Made by a program: the position numbers and the translations under genes. Of a DNA stretch of 64,000 nucleotides, positions 1-8,087 are shown one piece after another (position 1 is the first letter of the stretch; every line of letters starts with the position of its first letter). Location of the stretch: assembly GCF_040371945.1 (NCBI RefSeq), contig NZ_BAABWS010000001.1, positions 1,054,001 to 1,118,000 of the forward strand, read 5' to 3'. Source of the DNA: Litorivita sp040371945 (GTDB lineage: Bacteria > Pseudomonadota > Alphaproteobacteria > Rhodobacterales > Rhodobacteraceae). The notes beneath the pieces were generated by a model. That model was not told where the DNA came from. It saw nothing but the letters and a program-made list of their open reading frames with translations, and did no database searches.

Positions 1-327
1 TTGGACCTACCAAAGTCGATGGAGATTAAAGCGTTGTATCGGGTGGCCAGAGAACCTTTGGGCCTTTCCCCAGATATTGGGATAAAGGACACCCAGATCG
101 AAGCCGATGTTCGTGACATCCTAAGTGCATTGGGGAATGCAATTAAGGGCATCGGCGCGCTACGGACACACGCAGGAACGGCGCACGGGCGTGAGAGAGG
201 ATTCCGCCGTCTCGACCCGCGAATTGCTCGTCTATCCGTCAACTCAGCCTCTTCAATTGCTCTGTTTATGGTCGAAACTTGGGAGAAAAAGTTCCCCGAG
301 GATAAGCTGCGTGCAGAGCCGCAGTAG
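1..327 (+). CDS. Abi-C (abortive infection C-terminal) domain protein, 5' end outside window
   Basis: The frame is open from base 1, so the gene probably begins left of the window; the TTG at base 1 need not be a start. The visible 108 residues resemble the Abi-C domain found at the C-terminus of phage abortive-infection proteins. They include the conserved run around residues 45-100 with ALGNAIKGIGALRTHAGTAH, then an alanine/serine helix ending in ALFMVETWE-like residues (SIALFMVETWEKK). GC content is visibly lower than in the genes to the right, consistent with horizontal acquisition. It is followed directly by two strong inverted repeats. The family is linked to phage defence; the defence role here is inferred from the family only. 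Confidence 0.6.
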   Translation: MDLPKSMEIKALYRVAREPLGLSPDIGIKDTQIEADVRDILSALGNAIKGIGALRTHAGTAHGRERGFRRLDPRIARLSVNSASSIALFMVETWEKKFPEDKLRAEPQ

Positions 328-403
328 CCCAAATCTGTGATTTGGGCAGCGCCCGAACCGCCCCCACGGGGCGGGCGCTATGCGTCCGCCCCTCGGTTCG
401 GGC
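327..403. repeat. Two adjacent strong inverted repeats downstream of the Abi-C gene
   Basis: The first repeat is GCCCAAATC (327-335) and GATTTGGGC (339-347), nine perfect pairs around a 3-base loop, beginning on the last base of the Abi-C stop codon. The second is GCCCGAACCG (351-360) and CGGTTCGGGC (394-403), enclosing an inner stem GGGGCGG (368-374) with CCGCCCC (386-392). No T-run follows either, so they are not typical intrinsic terminators, but they could form a stable RNA 3' end or a boundary structure. Confidence 0.6.
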
Positions 404-723
404 ACGCGGTGTCTGAGGCAAACACGGCGACAGCCAACCCGCTGAATTGGCCAGCGCCGCCGTCTTCCGCTTCACCTCTCGCAATTAACCAATTAACCAA
501 ACCCTTATAAACAAGGGGTTTCTACCCTTTCGTATAAGTGACCACCTCCGCCGCTTCCTTTACAAAAGGTAACAGACGTAAAGACACGCCTGCCGCCTCT
601 CTGCGGTCCGCTGCTTTGACGATCTTCTCATGATTGACACGGTGTGGGCCGCGGGATGCGGTCCTCCTCCACCGCCGCCCTTGCACCCCTGCCTTTGTCG
701 CCACAACGCATAGGAGCACGACA
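404..723 (+). other. Non-coding interval upstream of the response regulator
   Basis: No convincing gene is seen here. It holds a tandem 8-base direct repeat CAATTAAC at 482-489 and 490-497. An imperfect hairpin AAACCCTT / AAGGGGTTT with a 6-base loop lies at about 499-522, possibly the terminator of the gene to the left. The promoter of the response regulator at 724 must lie within this stretch, but I could not assign clear -35 and -10 boxes. Confidence 0.35.
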
Positions 724-1416
724 ATGCGCATTTTGATTTCCGACACCAACTGGACCACCGCTGCCCTTGCCCGCGATCTGCGCGCTGCCGGTTTTTTCGT
801 CACCGAGGCCAATGACGGCGAGGAGTTGATCGAATTTGCGCTCAACGGGATGCAGGACGCGATCCTGTTTGACCTCGACCTGCCCGATATGAAGGGCGCG
901 GACGTGCTGCGCAGCTTGCGGGCGATCCTGCCCCATACGCCGATTTGCACCACCGGCGCGAAGGTCGATGGCACGCTGCGCGTCAAGCTGATGGACGCGG
1001 GGGCCGATGACGTCTTTGCCCGCGACACCGACGGCGCGCTCATCGCCGCGCATCTGCGCGCCTTTGTGCGCCGCACCAATGGCTTCGCCACGCCGCTCTT
1101 GCGCAATGGCAGCCTCGAAATCGACCTGAGTGCCCAATCGGTGAGCATCCAAGGCACGCCTTTGCACCTGACGCGGCTGGAATATGAATTGATCGAAATG
1201 CTCAGCCTGCGCAGCGGCATCTTGGTCACCCGCGAGATGATCATGTCGCAGCTTTACGCATGGGAGGACGAGCCGGATCCCAAGATCATCGACGTCTATA
1301 TCTGCCGCATCCGCTCGAAAATGGCGGCGCTCGGCGCGGCGGATGACCTGATCCACACCAGCTTTGCGCTTGGCTACCGGATCGACCTGCCCGCACCCGC
1401 GGCGATGGCCGCCTAA
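724..1416 (+). CDS. CtrA-like response regulator with degenerate receiver domain
   Basis: This 230-residue protein has an N-terminal receiver (about 1-118) and a C-terminal OmpR/CtrA-type winged helix (about 125-225). The C-terminal part carries the CtrA-like pattern LTRLEYELIEMLSLRSG and a DEPDPKIIDVYICRIRSKM stretch, so I place it closest to CtrA. The candidate phospho-acceptor is Asp50 in FDLDLPDM. One residue of the usual N-terminal acidic pair is replaced (S6-D7), and the conserved receiver lysine is missing (VFARD where CtrA has a TKPF-like motif). Phosphorylation control is therefore doubtful. I chose the ATG at 724, after GGAGCACGACA, over an upstream in-frame start because homology begins there. 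A strong terminator follows. Confidence 0.8.
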   Translation: MRILISDTNWTTAALARDLRAAGFFVTEANDGEELIEFALNGMQDAILFDLDLPDMKGADVLRSLRAILPHTPICTTGAKVDGTLRVKLMDAGADDVFARDTDGALIAAHLRAFVRRTNGFATPLLRNGSLEIDLSAQSVSIQGTPLHLTRLEYELIEMLSLRSGILVTREMIMSQLYAWEDEPDPKIIDVYICRIRSKMAALGAADDLIHTSFALGYRIDLPAPAAMAA

Positions 1417-1468
1417 ACCCCTAGGCCATTTCAGGGCGCCCCCTTCCCCCGATGCGCGCCCCGAAGCC

Positions 1469-1514
1469 AGACCCGCCCCGCCGCCCGTATCGGCGCATGG
1501 GGCGGGTCTTTTTT
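1469..1514 (+). terminator. Intrinsic terminator after the CtrA-like regulator
   Basis: Arms AGACCCGCCCC (1469-1479) and GGGGCGGGTCT (1499-1509) pair perfectly and run into six T residues at 1509-1514. Confidence 0.9.
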
Positions 1515-1606
1515 GCACGGCCCACGGCGCAAACCCGCTGCGGCGCGGATTTCTTAAGAACCCGTTTACCAATTTTAACTAGTCTTAACGCCCGAGAGGG
1601 GGCGGA

Positions 1607-2257
1607 ATGCTGCGTCTGGTTGTTTTGTTTGCGCTTCTGGCAGAACCGCTTTTTGCGGGCGCTTGGCCGCGCGGGAAAGGCAACAGCTTCGTCTCTTTGA
1701 GCTTCCAGCTCACCGACCGCGATTTTTTCGCCCCGTTCAACACCTATACCGCGCTCTACCTCGAACACGGGGTCACCGAGAAAATCACCATTGGCCTCGA
1801 CACAGGCCGCGGCGTGTCGGGCAAAAACAAAACCATCCTCTTTATCAGCCACCCTTTGTTGCGCACCGACAGCGGGCATAACTTCGGCGTTGATCTGGGC
1901 CTTGGATATCTTGCGGGTGAACCTGCGATCCGGCCAGGCCTCTCTTACGGGCGGGGCTTTAGCACCGACAAAGGATCGGGCTGGTTCGCGGTGGATACGG
2001 TGATGGAATATACGCTTTCGACGGGGCGGATCGATTTGAAAAGCGACATCACCTACGGGCTGTCCTATCACCCGACGATGAAAACCATCTTGCAATTACA
2101 AACGGGTATCTCGGCCTTTGATCCGCCCTTTGCGCGGTTCGCCCCCTCGCTCGTGTTCAAAACCGGCGAGAAGACCCATATCGAGGTGGGCCTCGCCATC
2201 GGCCTTGTCGGGGATAGCAATTACGGCTTCAAACTCGGCATGTGGCGCGATTTCTGA
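1607..2257 (+). CDS. Secreted, probably outer-membrane beta-barrel-like protein of unknown function
   Basis: The 216-residue product begins with a short signal peptide (MLRLVVLFALLAEPLFAGAW, likely cleaved near residue 18). The rest is rich in alternating hydrophobic and polar strands with many Gly, Thr and aromatic residues, and it ends in Phe (GMWRDF), as outer-membrane barrels often do. I do not recognise a named family. The ATG at 1607 follows GAGAGGGGGCGGA, a strong ribosome site. A one-mismatch CtrA-like sequence (TTTA, seven bases, TTAAC) lies at 1574-1589, just after the CtrA-like regulator's terminator. The barrel location is inferred from composition only. Confidence 0.65.
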   Translation: MLRLVVLFALLAEPLFAGAWPRGKGNSFVSLSFQLTDRDFFAPFNTYTALYLEHGVTEKITIGLDTGRGVSGKNKTILFISHPLLRTDSGHNFGVDLGLGYLAGEPAIRPGLSYGRGFSTDKGSGWFAVDTVMEYTLSTGRIDLKSDITYGLSYHPTMKTILQLQTGISAFDPPFARFAPSLVFKTGEKTHIEVGLAIGLVGDSNYGFKLGMWRDF

Positions 2258-2321
2258 GCGCCCCCGCCCCCAGCGCCCCTGCCCCAAAAGTGCCCGCGCA
2301 CCCGCCCTTCGCGGCGTACAA

Positions 2322-2352
2322 ATGCAAAACGGGCGCCCCAAAGGAGCGCCCG
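2322..2352 (-). terminator. Terminator of the beta-helix gene (minus strand)
   Basis: CGGGCGC (2330-2336) pairs with GCGCCCG (2346-2352). On the minus strand the stem is followed by TTTTGCATTTG, 40 bases past the stop of the gene ending at 2392. Confidence 0.75.
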
Positions 2353-2391
2353 CATGGGTGTTGTCATGGGGCGGCCCTGCGCCCTGCGCGA

Positions 2392-4689
2392 TCAATCGAG
2401 CGGATTGTCCATCCGCACTTTGAGCACCACCGTCCCCGTCACATCGCGCGACCACACAAGGTTGAGCTGGTCCGAATTCGGCCCCTGTTTGGTCTTCACA
2501 TAGGGCACCTCGTGATGCGAGGTGTTGTTGTTTGTGGCGATCTTGCCCTCAAAGGTCAGCCCCTCGCACATCTTGGCCCAGCCCTTGAAGGGCAGCAAAG
2601 GCGCGCAATCGACGACCCATGTCTGGCCAAGCGTTTGCTCCTCGTGCCGGATGGTGAGCGGGTTGAACGTCGGGTTCTTGATCGCGTTGAACATATTGCC
2701 GCTGAAGGTGACATTGGACAATTGATCATAGCTCAGATCGGCATAAGTCGTATCAACCCGTTCGATTTGGTCAATTTTGGTGCCGCCCAGAATGCGGAAC
2801 ACATTGCCCGACACATTCAGCCCGTTGATGAAATGCCCCGGCCCGTGCGGTTTGATCACGATGAAACCGAACCAGCTGGCGACATAGCCCGCAAGGAAGG
2901 TGTTGCCCGAAATATTCAGCCCTGAGAAGCTGAATTCGGAATTGTAATCGGGGTTGGGGTCATGTTCGTTGGCCCATTCGATAAAGCTGTTATCGACATA
3001 GTTGCCGGTGAGCGTGGCGCGGCAATTGGTGCGGGTCAAAACGATCCCCGCCATCCGCGTGCCCGCGGGGGCGCTGTCGCCTTGGAACCAATGGTTGCCG
3101 GTGATCACCGAACTGGAGCCGCCCATCACCCCGAAATGGCGCATATGCACCGCGCGGTTGTTGCGGACCTTCACGTCGTTGCCATTGGTGTTGAACCCGA
3201 TGGATTGCCGCTCTTGGCTCAGCTTGCCGCTCTCGTTGGACAGCCACTGGCAGCGGTCGATGAGCATCCCCTGACAGCCTTCGCCGTGGCTGGTGATGCC
3301 GCGGTCCAAAGGACGGGTGAAAAAGCAATCGCGGAAGTGATAGATCAACCCCGCAGGCGAAAGCAAAACCGCGCTGGCCACGCCCGAACACTGGAACTCG
3401 ACATTCGAGATCACCAGCTTGTCCATATACTCGAAGCCGCTGAAATCGAGGATGTATTTGAAGCGCTTGAAGGTGAAGGTCTGGGTGCCATCGGCGTCAA
3501 AGAAGGGCGCGGACAATTCGATTTCCTGCGCCGCGACGTTTTTGGACCGCACATAGACCTCGCGGCCCACGCCATTGCCCTCGATGAGCGATCCGACCGG
3601 AATATTGGCCACATCGACCACACCGGTCAGCCGCTTGGCATCCGAACGGTTATAGGTGGCTTGCGAGGTGACAACCGTGGTTTCCCAATTGGTCGTGCCC
3701 TCGGCAATCAATTGCCCGTTATGGATATGGCGGCGCTGCGCGTAAGAGGTGCGATTGGCCACGGCGGCCTGCATATCAATCGGGGCGGAAATCGACAAAC
3801 GCCGCCCGTCCAGATCCAGCGATTCATGCCCCGCGCTGTTCAAAAGCGCCTGAAACGCCTTTTTGAAGGCCAGTTCCTCGCTGCCGAAGGCATCGATATA
3901 GGCCGAAATGCTGTAATCCTTGGTGGGCGAGAAAATCTTGTCGTCGGGCATGGTGATCGTGCCCTCGAATTCGACATGGTTCTCGAAGGTCATGCTGTCG
4001 GCGAGGTAATATGTCCCCGCAGGCACCAGAACGCGCCGCCCGTTGGCCGCATCATCGGCGGCCTCAAACGCCGGTTGGTCATCGGTCACGCCGTCGCCAA
4101 CGGCGCCGAAATCGCGCACATCGACCCAATTCATCATATCGCGCAAAAAGACCGAGGTGACATCCTCGATGACGATATCGTCGATCCGCACGATGGAGCC
4201 GACGCTGCCCACCACATCAAGGCCGAAATGGCCATAAAGCGGGGCGCTGCCCCACACCATATCGACGCCCGTGCGCTGGCCCGAGCCGATGATCGCGCTG
4301 ACCTCGACGACCTCGCCGTAGCTGGTCAATGTGGTCGACGGGCCGGTTTCCAACAACCCGCTCACATGGCTGCCGCCTGCGCCGCCCGCCCATCCGGCGA
4401 TGCGCACCGAAGGCAATGCGCCGCTGACCACTTTGACCCGCGCCGTCACCCGCAAATAGCACCCTGGCAACATCGGCGTCTCGCCCATATAGCGCAGCTT
4501 GGTGGTGCTGGTGATGGTCTGGACCTCTAGGCAGCCGCTGAAATCCTGATCCGCGGGCACAAAGGCGGCATTGGCCGCATTGTCATAGGTGTCCGACCCC
4601 GGGGTGCCATCGCCGCTCGACCATACGTCAAGCCCCGCCGAAAATGCGGGCGGCATGAACACCACCCCATCCGTAATCGCCTTGTTCAT
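2392..4689 (-). CDS. Right-handed beta-helix (pectate-lyase-superfamily, spike-like) protein
   Basis: I start this 765-residue protein at the ATG whose codon ends at 4689, preceded on its strand by GGAAAGGGACTTGG. Residues about 5-180 look like a beta-sandwich, carbohydrate-binding type domain. The motif VRDFGAVGDGVTDDQPAFEAA at about 188-208 is the entry signature of the Pectate_lyase_3 / GH28-related beta-helix, also seen in many phage tailspikes. It is followed by many N-rich turns (NISGNTF, NVSGNVF, VTFSGNMF) typical of helix coils. There is no signal peptide, so the protein is either cytoplasmic, exported by an unconventional route, or part of a particle. The gene is monocistronic with its own terminator. 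Enzyme activity cannot be read from the sequence. Confidence 0.75.
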   Translation of the reverse strand: MNKAITDGVVFMPPAFSAGLDVWSSGDGTPGSDTYDNAANAAFVPADQDFSGCLEVQTITSTTKLRYMGETPMLPGCYLRVTARVKVVSGALPSVRIAGWAGGAGGSHVSGLLETGPSTTLTSYGEVVEVSAIIGSGQRTGVDMVWGSAPLYGHFGLDVVGSVGSIVRIDDIVIEDVTSVFLRDMMNWVDVRDFGAVGDGVTDDQPAFEAADDAANGRRVLVPAGTYYLADSMTFENHVEFEGTITMPDDKIFSPTKDYSISAYIDAFGSEELAFKKAFQALLNSAGHESLDLDGRRLSISAPIDMQAAVANRTSYAQRRHIHNGQLIAEGTTNWETTVVTSQATYNRSDAKRLTGVVDVANIPVGSLIEGNGVGREVYVRSKNVAAQEIELSAPFFDADGTQTFTFKRFKYILDFSGFEYMDKLVISNVEFQCSGVASAVLLSPAGLIYHFRDCFFTRPLDRGITSHGEGCQGMLIDRCQWLSNESGKLSQERQSIGFNTNGNDVKVRNNRAVHMRHFGVMGGSSSVITGNHWFQGDSAPAGTRMAGIVLTRTNCRATLTGNYVDNSFIEWANEHDPNPDYNSEFSFSGLNISGNTFLAGYVASWFGFIVIKPHGPGHFINGLNVSGNVFRILGGTKIDQIERVDTTYADLSYDQLSNVTFSGNMFNAIKNPTFNPLTIRHEEQTLGQTWVVDCAPLLPFKGWAKMCEGLTFEGKIATNNNTSHHEVPYVKTKQGPNSDQLNLVWSRDVTGTVVLKVRMDNPLD

Positions 4690-4899
4690 CCAAGTCCCTT
4701 TCCACATGGGGCGCCCCGCCCCGCAAGATGTGCGGGCGCGATACGGCCAATGCTCGATTGTCACATGTCTCGCCAAACCGGGGCTGGCCCGGATGCGCAA
4801 AGAGGTATCAACGAGGCGTTAACGAAGCCTCAGACCACCGTGACGGTGCCCCCGCGCGCGGCGGGGAATATCAAGCTAGGGAATTGAAAACAAAGGCGC

Positions 4900-5337
4900 C
4901 TACACGCCCACGTCCGGCACGGGCAAGATATTGACGCCATTGATGCGCCACCCGCCCTCGGCCTCGATCATGTGGTAATCGAGCATATATTCGCGCCCGT
5001 CCGCCCCGCGCACAAAGAGACGCTGCACGATCCGCCCGTCTTGGGCGCGCCGGTCCAGAAACCGCATCTCTTGCGGGTTGGTGACCATCTGGTAGCCGCC
5101 CAAAACCATCTGCCCGAAATATTCGGGCGAGACGAAATAGCGCTGCAATCCGGGGCTGGCGAAGGTAAAGGCGGTCTCCAGATCACCGGCGCGAAAGGCC
5201 TCGATCTGGCGCGAGATCACATCGGGGATCGCCGCTTCGCCGGTTTGCTGTGCCTGCGCCGCCCGAGGGGCCAAAGGCGCCAAAAGCAAAGCCGCAACAA
5301 GCGGCAACGCAAGGCTCAAAGTCGATAGAAAACGCAT
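4900..5337 (-). CDS. DUF4864 secreted protein
   Basis: This 145-residue protein has a clear signal peptide (positive start, long Leu/Ala core, cleavage near AQAQQ at about 29). Its mature part matches the DUF4864 pattern: ISRQIEAFRAGDLETAFTFASP, then PEYFGQMVLGGYQMV and a C-terminal GGWRINGVNILP. DUF4864 folds are related to small cystatin/NTF2-like periplasmic domains of unknown function. The gene lies 62 bases downstream of lysK on the same strand. Its start codon directly abuts a 15-bp inverted repeat that contains the likely Shine-Dalgarno AAAGGA, so translation may be controlled by RNA folding. Confidence 0.8.
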   Translation of the reverse strand: MRFLSTLSLALPLVAALLLAPLAPRAAQAQQTGEAAIPDVISRQIEAFRAGDLETAFTFASPGLQRYFVSPEYFGQMVLGGYQMVTNPQEMRFLDRRAQDGRIVQRLFVRGADGREYMLDYHMIEAEGGWRINGVNILPVPDVGV

Positions 5338-5374
5338 GGGGGCCTATCCTTTCATGACAAAAGGATAGGCCCCC
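5338..5374 (-). promoter_or_regulatory. 15-bp perfect inverted repeat abutting the DUF4864 start codon
   Basis: Arms GGGGGCCTATCCTTT (5338-5352) and AAAGGATAGGCCCCC (5360-5374) are perfectly complementary with a 7-base loop. On the minus strand the 3' arm ends on the base before the ATG and includes the only purine-rich ribosome site (AAAGGA). It may be a lysK terminator, but the following ATGCGTTTTC is a poor T-tract; it more likely masks the ribosome site. Confidence 0.7.
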
Positions 5375-5399
5375 GCACGTAAAAATCAAAATATTTGGA

Positions 5400-7043
5400 C
5401 TAACCGAGCTTTCCGGCCAACCCGTCTTCGATCAATTGCACCGTCTCGGGCGCGCCGTAAAGCGCGGCGAAACTGCCAAACCGCGGGCCTTGGCTGGCGC
5501 CCAAAAGCACCTCGTAAAGCGCCTTGAACCAATCGCGCAGGTTCTCGAACCCGTGGTTCTTGCCCACCGCGAAAACCACCGATTGCAGGAAATCGCCATC
5601 GGTGAAATCGACCTGCGGCAAAGGCTCGTCATTGCCCATCAGCGCGTTCTTGCGCGCGATCTGGTCCAATGCGGCGCTCTCGCTGGCAAAGGCGGCGGCC
5701 AGATCGGCCATCGCGGCGCGCTCTTGCTCAGTCGGGGCGCGGAAGACCTTGGCGGGCTTGACGAAATCATTGTAGTAGCGCACCGCATAACCCGCCGCCG
5801 CATCCAGATCGGGATGGGTCGCGGCGCTGGCCTCGGGGGCATACCGCTGGATATAGCCCCAAAGCTGCTCCTTTTGCTCGGCCCCTGCCACCGAGGCGAG
5901 GTTGAGCAGCATCGAGTAGGGCACCACCATATGGCTTTGCGGCACATCGCCGCCGTGGATATGCCACACGGGGTTATTGACCCGCGCCTTGGCGTCTTGG
6001 GTCTCATAGGCGCGCAATTGCTGGTGATACTCGTCCATCGCCTTGGGGATCACGTCAAAATACATCCGCTTGGCGGTTTTGGGCTTTTGATACATGAAAT
6101 AGGACAGGCTCTCGGCGCTGGCATAGGTCAGCCATTCGTCGATCGACAATCCGTTGCCCTTGGATTTCGAGATTTTCTCGCCATTCTCGTCGAGGAACAA
6201 TTCATAGGTGAAATGCTCCGGCGCGCGCTGGCCAAGGATGCGGCAGATGCTGTCATAGATCGGCGTATTGGTGCTGTGATCCTTGCCATACATCTCGAAA
6301 TCGACGCCAAGCGCGGCCCAGCGGGCACCGAAATCCGGCTTCCATTGCAATTTCACCGTGCCGCCGGTGACGGGCAGCGTCCATTCGCGCCCCTCTTCGT
6401 CGTCAAAGGTGATGGTGTAATCGTCGCGGTTCACCGATTTCATCGGCACATAGAGCACGCGTCCGGTTTCGGGATGGATCGGCAAAAAGATCGAATAGGT
6501 CTGGCGGCGCTCTTCGCGCAGCGATTTGAGCATCACCGCCATGATCTCATCGTATTTATCAACCGCGCGGCGCAGCACCTCGTCAAACTGGCCGGAGCCA
6601 TAAAACTCGGTCGCCGAATAGAATTCATACTCGAACCCGAAGGTGTCGAGGAAACGGCGCAGCATGGCGTTGTTGTGATCGCCGAAACTATCGAACTCGC
6701 CAAAGGGATCGGGCACCGAGGTGAGCGGTTTTTGCAAATGCTCGGCCAAAGCCTCGGGGTTCGGCACGTTGTCGGGCACTTTGCGCATCCCGTCCAGATC
6801 GTCGGAAAAACAGATAAGCCGCGTCGGAATATCGGAAATTTCCTCAAAGGCGCGGCGGATCATCGTCGTGCGCGCCACCTCGCCAAAGGTGCCGATATGC
6901 GGCAGGCCCGAGGGGCCATAGCCGGTTTCAAACAACACATATCCCTTTTCGGGCGGCTGTTTTTCATAACGTTTGAGCAGGCGGCGCGCCTCTTCGAAGG
7001 GCCATGCTTTCGAGGTAAGGGCGGCGTCGCGCAGGTCAGACAT
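5400..7043 (-). CDS. lysK: Lysyl-tRNA synthetase, class I
   Basis: This 547-residue enzyme charges tRNA-Lys. It belongs to the class I (archaeal-type) LysRS used by most alphaproteobacteria instead of the class II enzyme. The HIGH signature is HIGTF at residues 49-53 after GPSGLP, and the KMSKS loop is KISKSKG at about 291-297. Length agrees with the bacterial class I family (about 520-550). The next gene downstream (DUF4864) is separated by a strong hairpin. The divergent TerB-like gene starts 121 bases away, so both promoters lie in that interval. No class II lysS is seen in the window. Confidence 0.95.
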   Translation of the reverse strand: MSDLRDAALTSKAWPFEEARRLLKRYEKQPPEKGYVLFETGYGPSGLPHIGTFGEVARTTMIRRAFEEISDIPTRLICFSDDLDGMRKVPDNVPNPEALAEHLQKPLTSVPDPFGEFDSFGDHNNAMLRRFLDTFGFEYEFYSATEFYGSGQFDEVLRRAVDKYDEIMAVMLKSLREERRQTYSIFLPIHPETGRVLYVPMKSVNRDDYTITFDDEEGREWTLPVTGGTVKLQWKPDFGARWAALGVDFEMYGKDHSTNTPIYDSICRILGQRAPEHFTYELFLDENGEKISKSKGNGLSIDEWLTYASAESLSYFMYQKPKTAKRMYFDVIPKAMDEYHQQLRAYETQDAKARVNNPVWHIHGGDVPQSHMVVPYSMLLNLASVAGAEQKEQLWGYIQRYAPEASAATHPDLDAAAGYAVRYYNDFVKPAKVFRAPTEQERAAMADLAAAFASESAALDQIARKNALMGNDEPLPQVDFTDGDFLQSVVFAVGKNHGFENLRDWFKALYEVLLGASQGPRFGSFAALYGAPETVQLIEDGLAGKLG

Positions 7044-7164
7044 ATCAAACTCCGGATGGGATCACGCCGCACCCAATGCGCGGCAGACCGCCACTCCCTA
7101 TTGCGGCAGGGCGGCACAGTCAATATTCTGCACTGCAACAGAGCTGTTTCAAAAGGATATCCCA

Positions 7165-7590
7165 GTGGCCGAGCAGATCCCCCATTCCCTCACACCGCAA
7201 GATTGCCTCGTCGCGATCATGATCGCGGTCTCCGCCTCTGACGAGAATATCCGCACCGCCGAATTGGTCAAAATCGAATCCGCAGTGAACAACCTGCCGA
7301 TTTTTGCCAATTACGATCTCGACCGGATGAACGTCATGTCGCAAACCGTCTTTGACCTGTTTGGCGAGGAAGAGGGGCTGGATGCGCTCTTTGGCTTGAT
7401 CCGCGATAACCTGCCCGAGCATCTGTTTGAAACCGCCTATGCGTTGGCCTGTGATGTCGCCGCCGCCGATGGCACCTTGCAAGAGACCGAATTGCGCCTG
7501 CTCGAAGAGATCCGCTATGAGCTGGACATCGACCGGCTGCACGCCGCCGCCATCGAGCGCGGCGCAAGAGCGCGACATCTGGCCGGATAA
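7165..7590 (+). CDS. TerB-like (tellurite-resistance TerB family) protein
   Basis: The 141-residue product is an all-helical TerB-type protein. It has the two half-repeats typical of the fold: CLVAIMIAVSASDENIRTAELVKIE early, then ALACDVAAADGTLQETELRLLEEI at about residues 95-118, with the acidic residues thought to bind metal. I chose the GTG at 7165 because AAAAGGAT lies just upstream and TerB homology begins with the next residues; the upstream in-frame extension crosses the lysK promoter. It is a solitary gene, not part of a ter operon, and ends at a bidirectional terminator. Tellurite resistance itself is not implied. Confidence 0.75.
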   Translation: MAEQIPHSLTPQDCLVAIMIAVSASDENIRTAELVKIESAVNNLPIFANYDLDRMNVMSQTVFDLFGEEEGLDALFGLIRDNLPEHLFETAYALACDVAAADGTLQETELRLLEEIRYELDIDRLHAAAIERGARARHLAG

Positions 7591-7611
7591 CCCACTGAAA
7601 AAAAACAAAAA

Positions 7612-7643
7612 GGCAGGGCAACGCGCCCTGCCTTTTGCATTTT
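7612..7643. terminator. Bidirectional terminator between convergent genes
   Basis: GGCAGGGC (7612-7619) and GCCCTGCC (7625-7632) form an 8-bp stem with T-rich sequence on the right and an A-rich tract (7598-7611) on the left, so it can stop transcription from both sides. Confidence 0.9.
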
Positions 7644-7656
7644 ATCGCGGGTCTGA

Positions 7657-7932
7657 TCACTCGGCAGGCGGCGTGATTTTGACGCTCGGCACGCTCACGG
7701 TCTCTTCCTCGGTGACGACCTTCACCTTGGGCACGGTGACCTCGACCTCTTCGCTTTGCACCGAAACGCTGCCCACGTCTGCGTCGAATTTCGGCAATTC
7801 ACCGCCATCAACGCTGACATCGACTGTGGGCAGACGGCCCTCGGAAGTCTGGTCGATATCGACCATGTAAATCGCACCTGCGGCGACAAAGGCGACAACG
7901 GCGGCAGAGGCGACAATAACAGGGGTTTTCAT
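7657..7932 (-). CDS. Small membrane-anchored acidic protein, unknown function
   Basis: I use the inner ATG (codon ending at 7932) after AAGGAGAACACT; the longer frame adds 12 residues with no ribosome site. The 91-residue product has one N-terminal hydrophobic segment (about residues 3-22, VIVASAAVVAFVAAGAIYMV). A strongly acidic, Val-rich tail follows with repeated V-V-P-x-V-K-V patterns (VEVTVPKVKVV, SVPSVKITPP). It is probably inner-membrane anchored with the tail in the periplasm. I recognise no named family. It converges with the TerB-like gene and shares its terminator. Confidence 0.65.
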   Translation of the reverse strand: MKTPVIVASAAVVAFVAAGAIYMVDIDQTSEGRLPTVDVSVDGGELPKFDADVGSVSVQSEEVEVTVPKVKVVTEEETVSVPSVKITPPAE

Positions 7933-8087
7933 AGTGTTCTCCTTGGTTAAGCGTGTCATCATTTGCAACCCAACCCCGCCCGCGGCGGTAAAGTTCCGAT
8001 AAATTTTTCGGGAACAAAACCCGCCGCCGCTGCGTTACCCCACCGAATGCTTCGCGTTTGAAGCCCCATAAAACAAGGAATTTTACC

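Noticed and set aside
351..403. Nested palindrome considered as an integron attC site
   Set aside because: The arms do not carry the required GTTRRRY / RYYYAAC core ends, and no integrase or cassette series is visible.
2962..4530. Long plus-strand open frame (522 codons) antisense to the beta-helix gene
   Set aside because: It is a shadow of the minus-strand gene in a GC-rich genome; composition is His/Arg/Ala-rich with no recognisable domain. The same applies to the long antisense frames at 5436-7241, 10949-13003, 12903-14306, 21792-23105, 23148-24812, 28155-29270 and 33568-34974.
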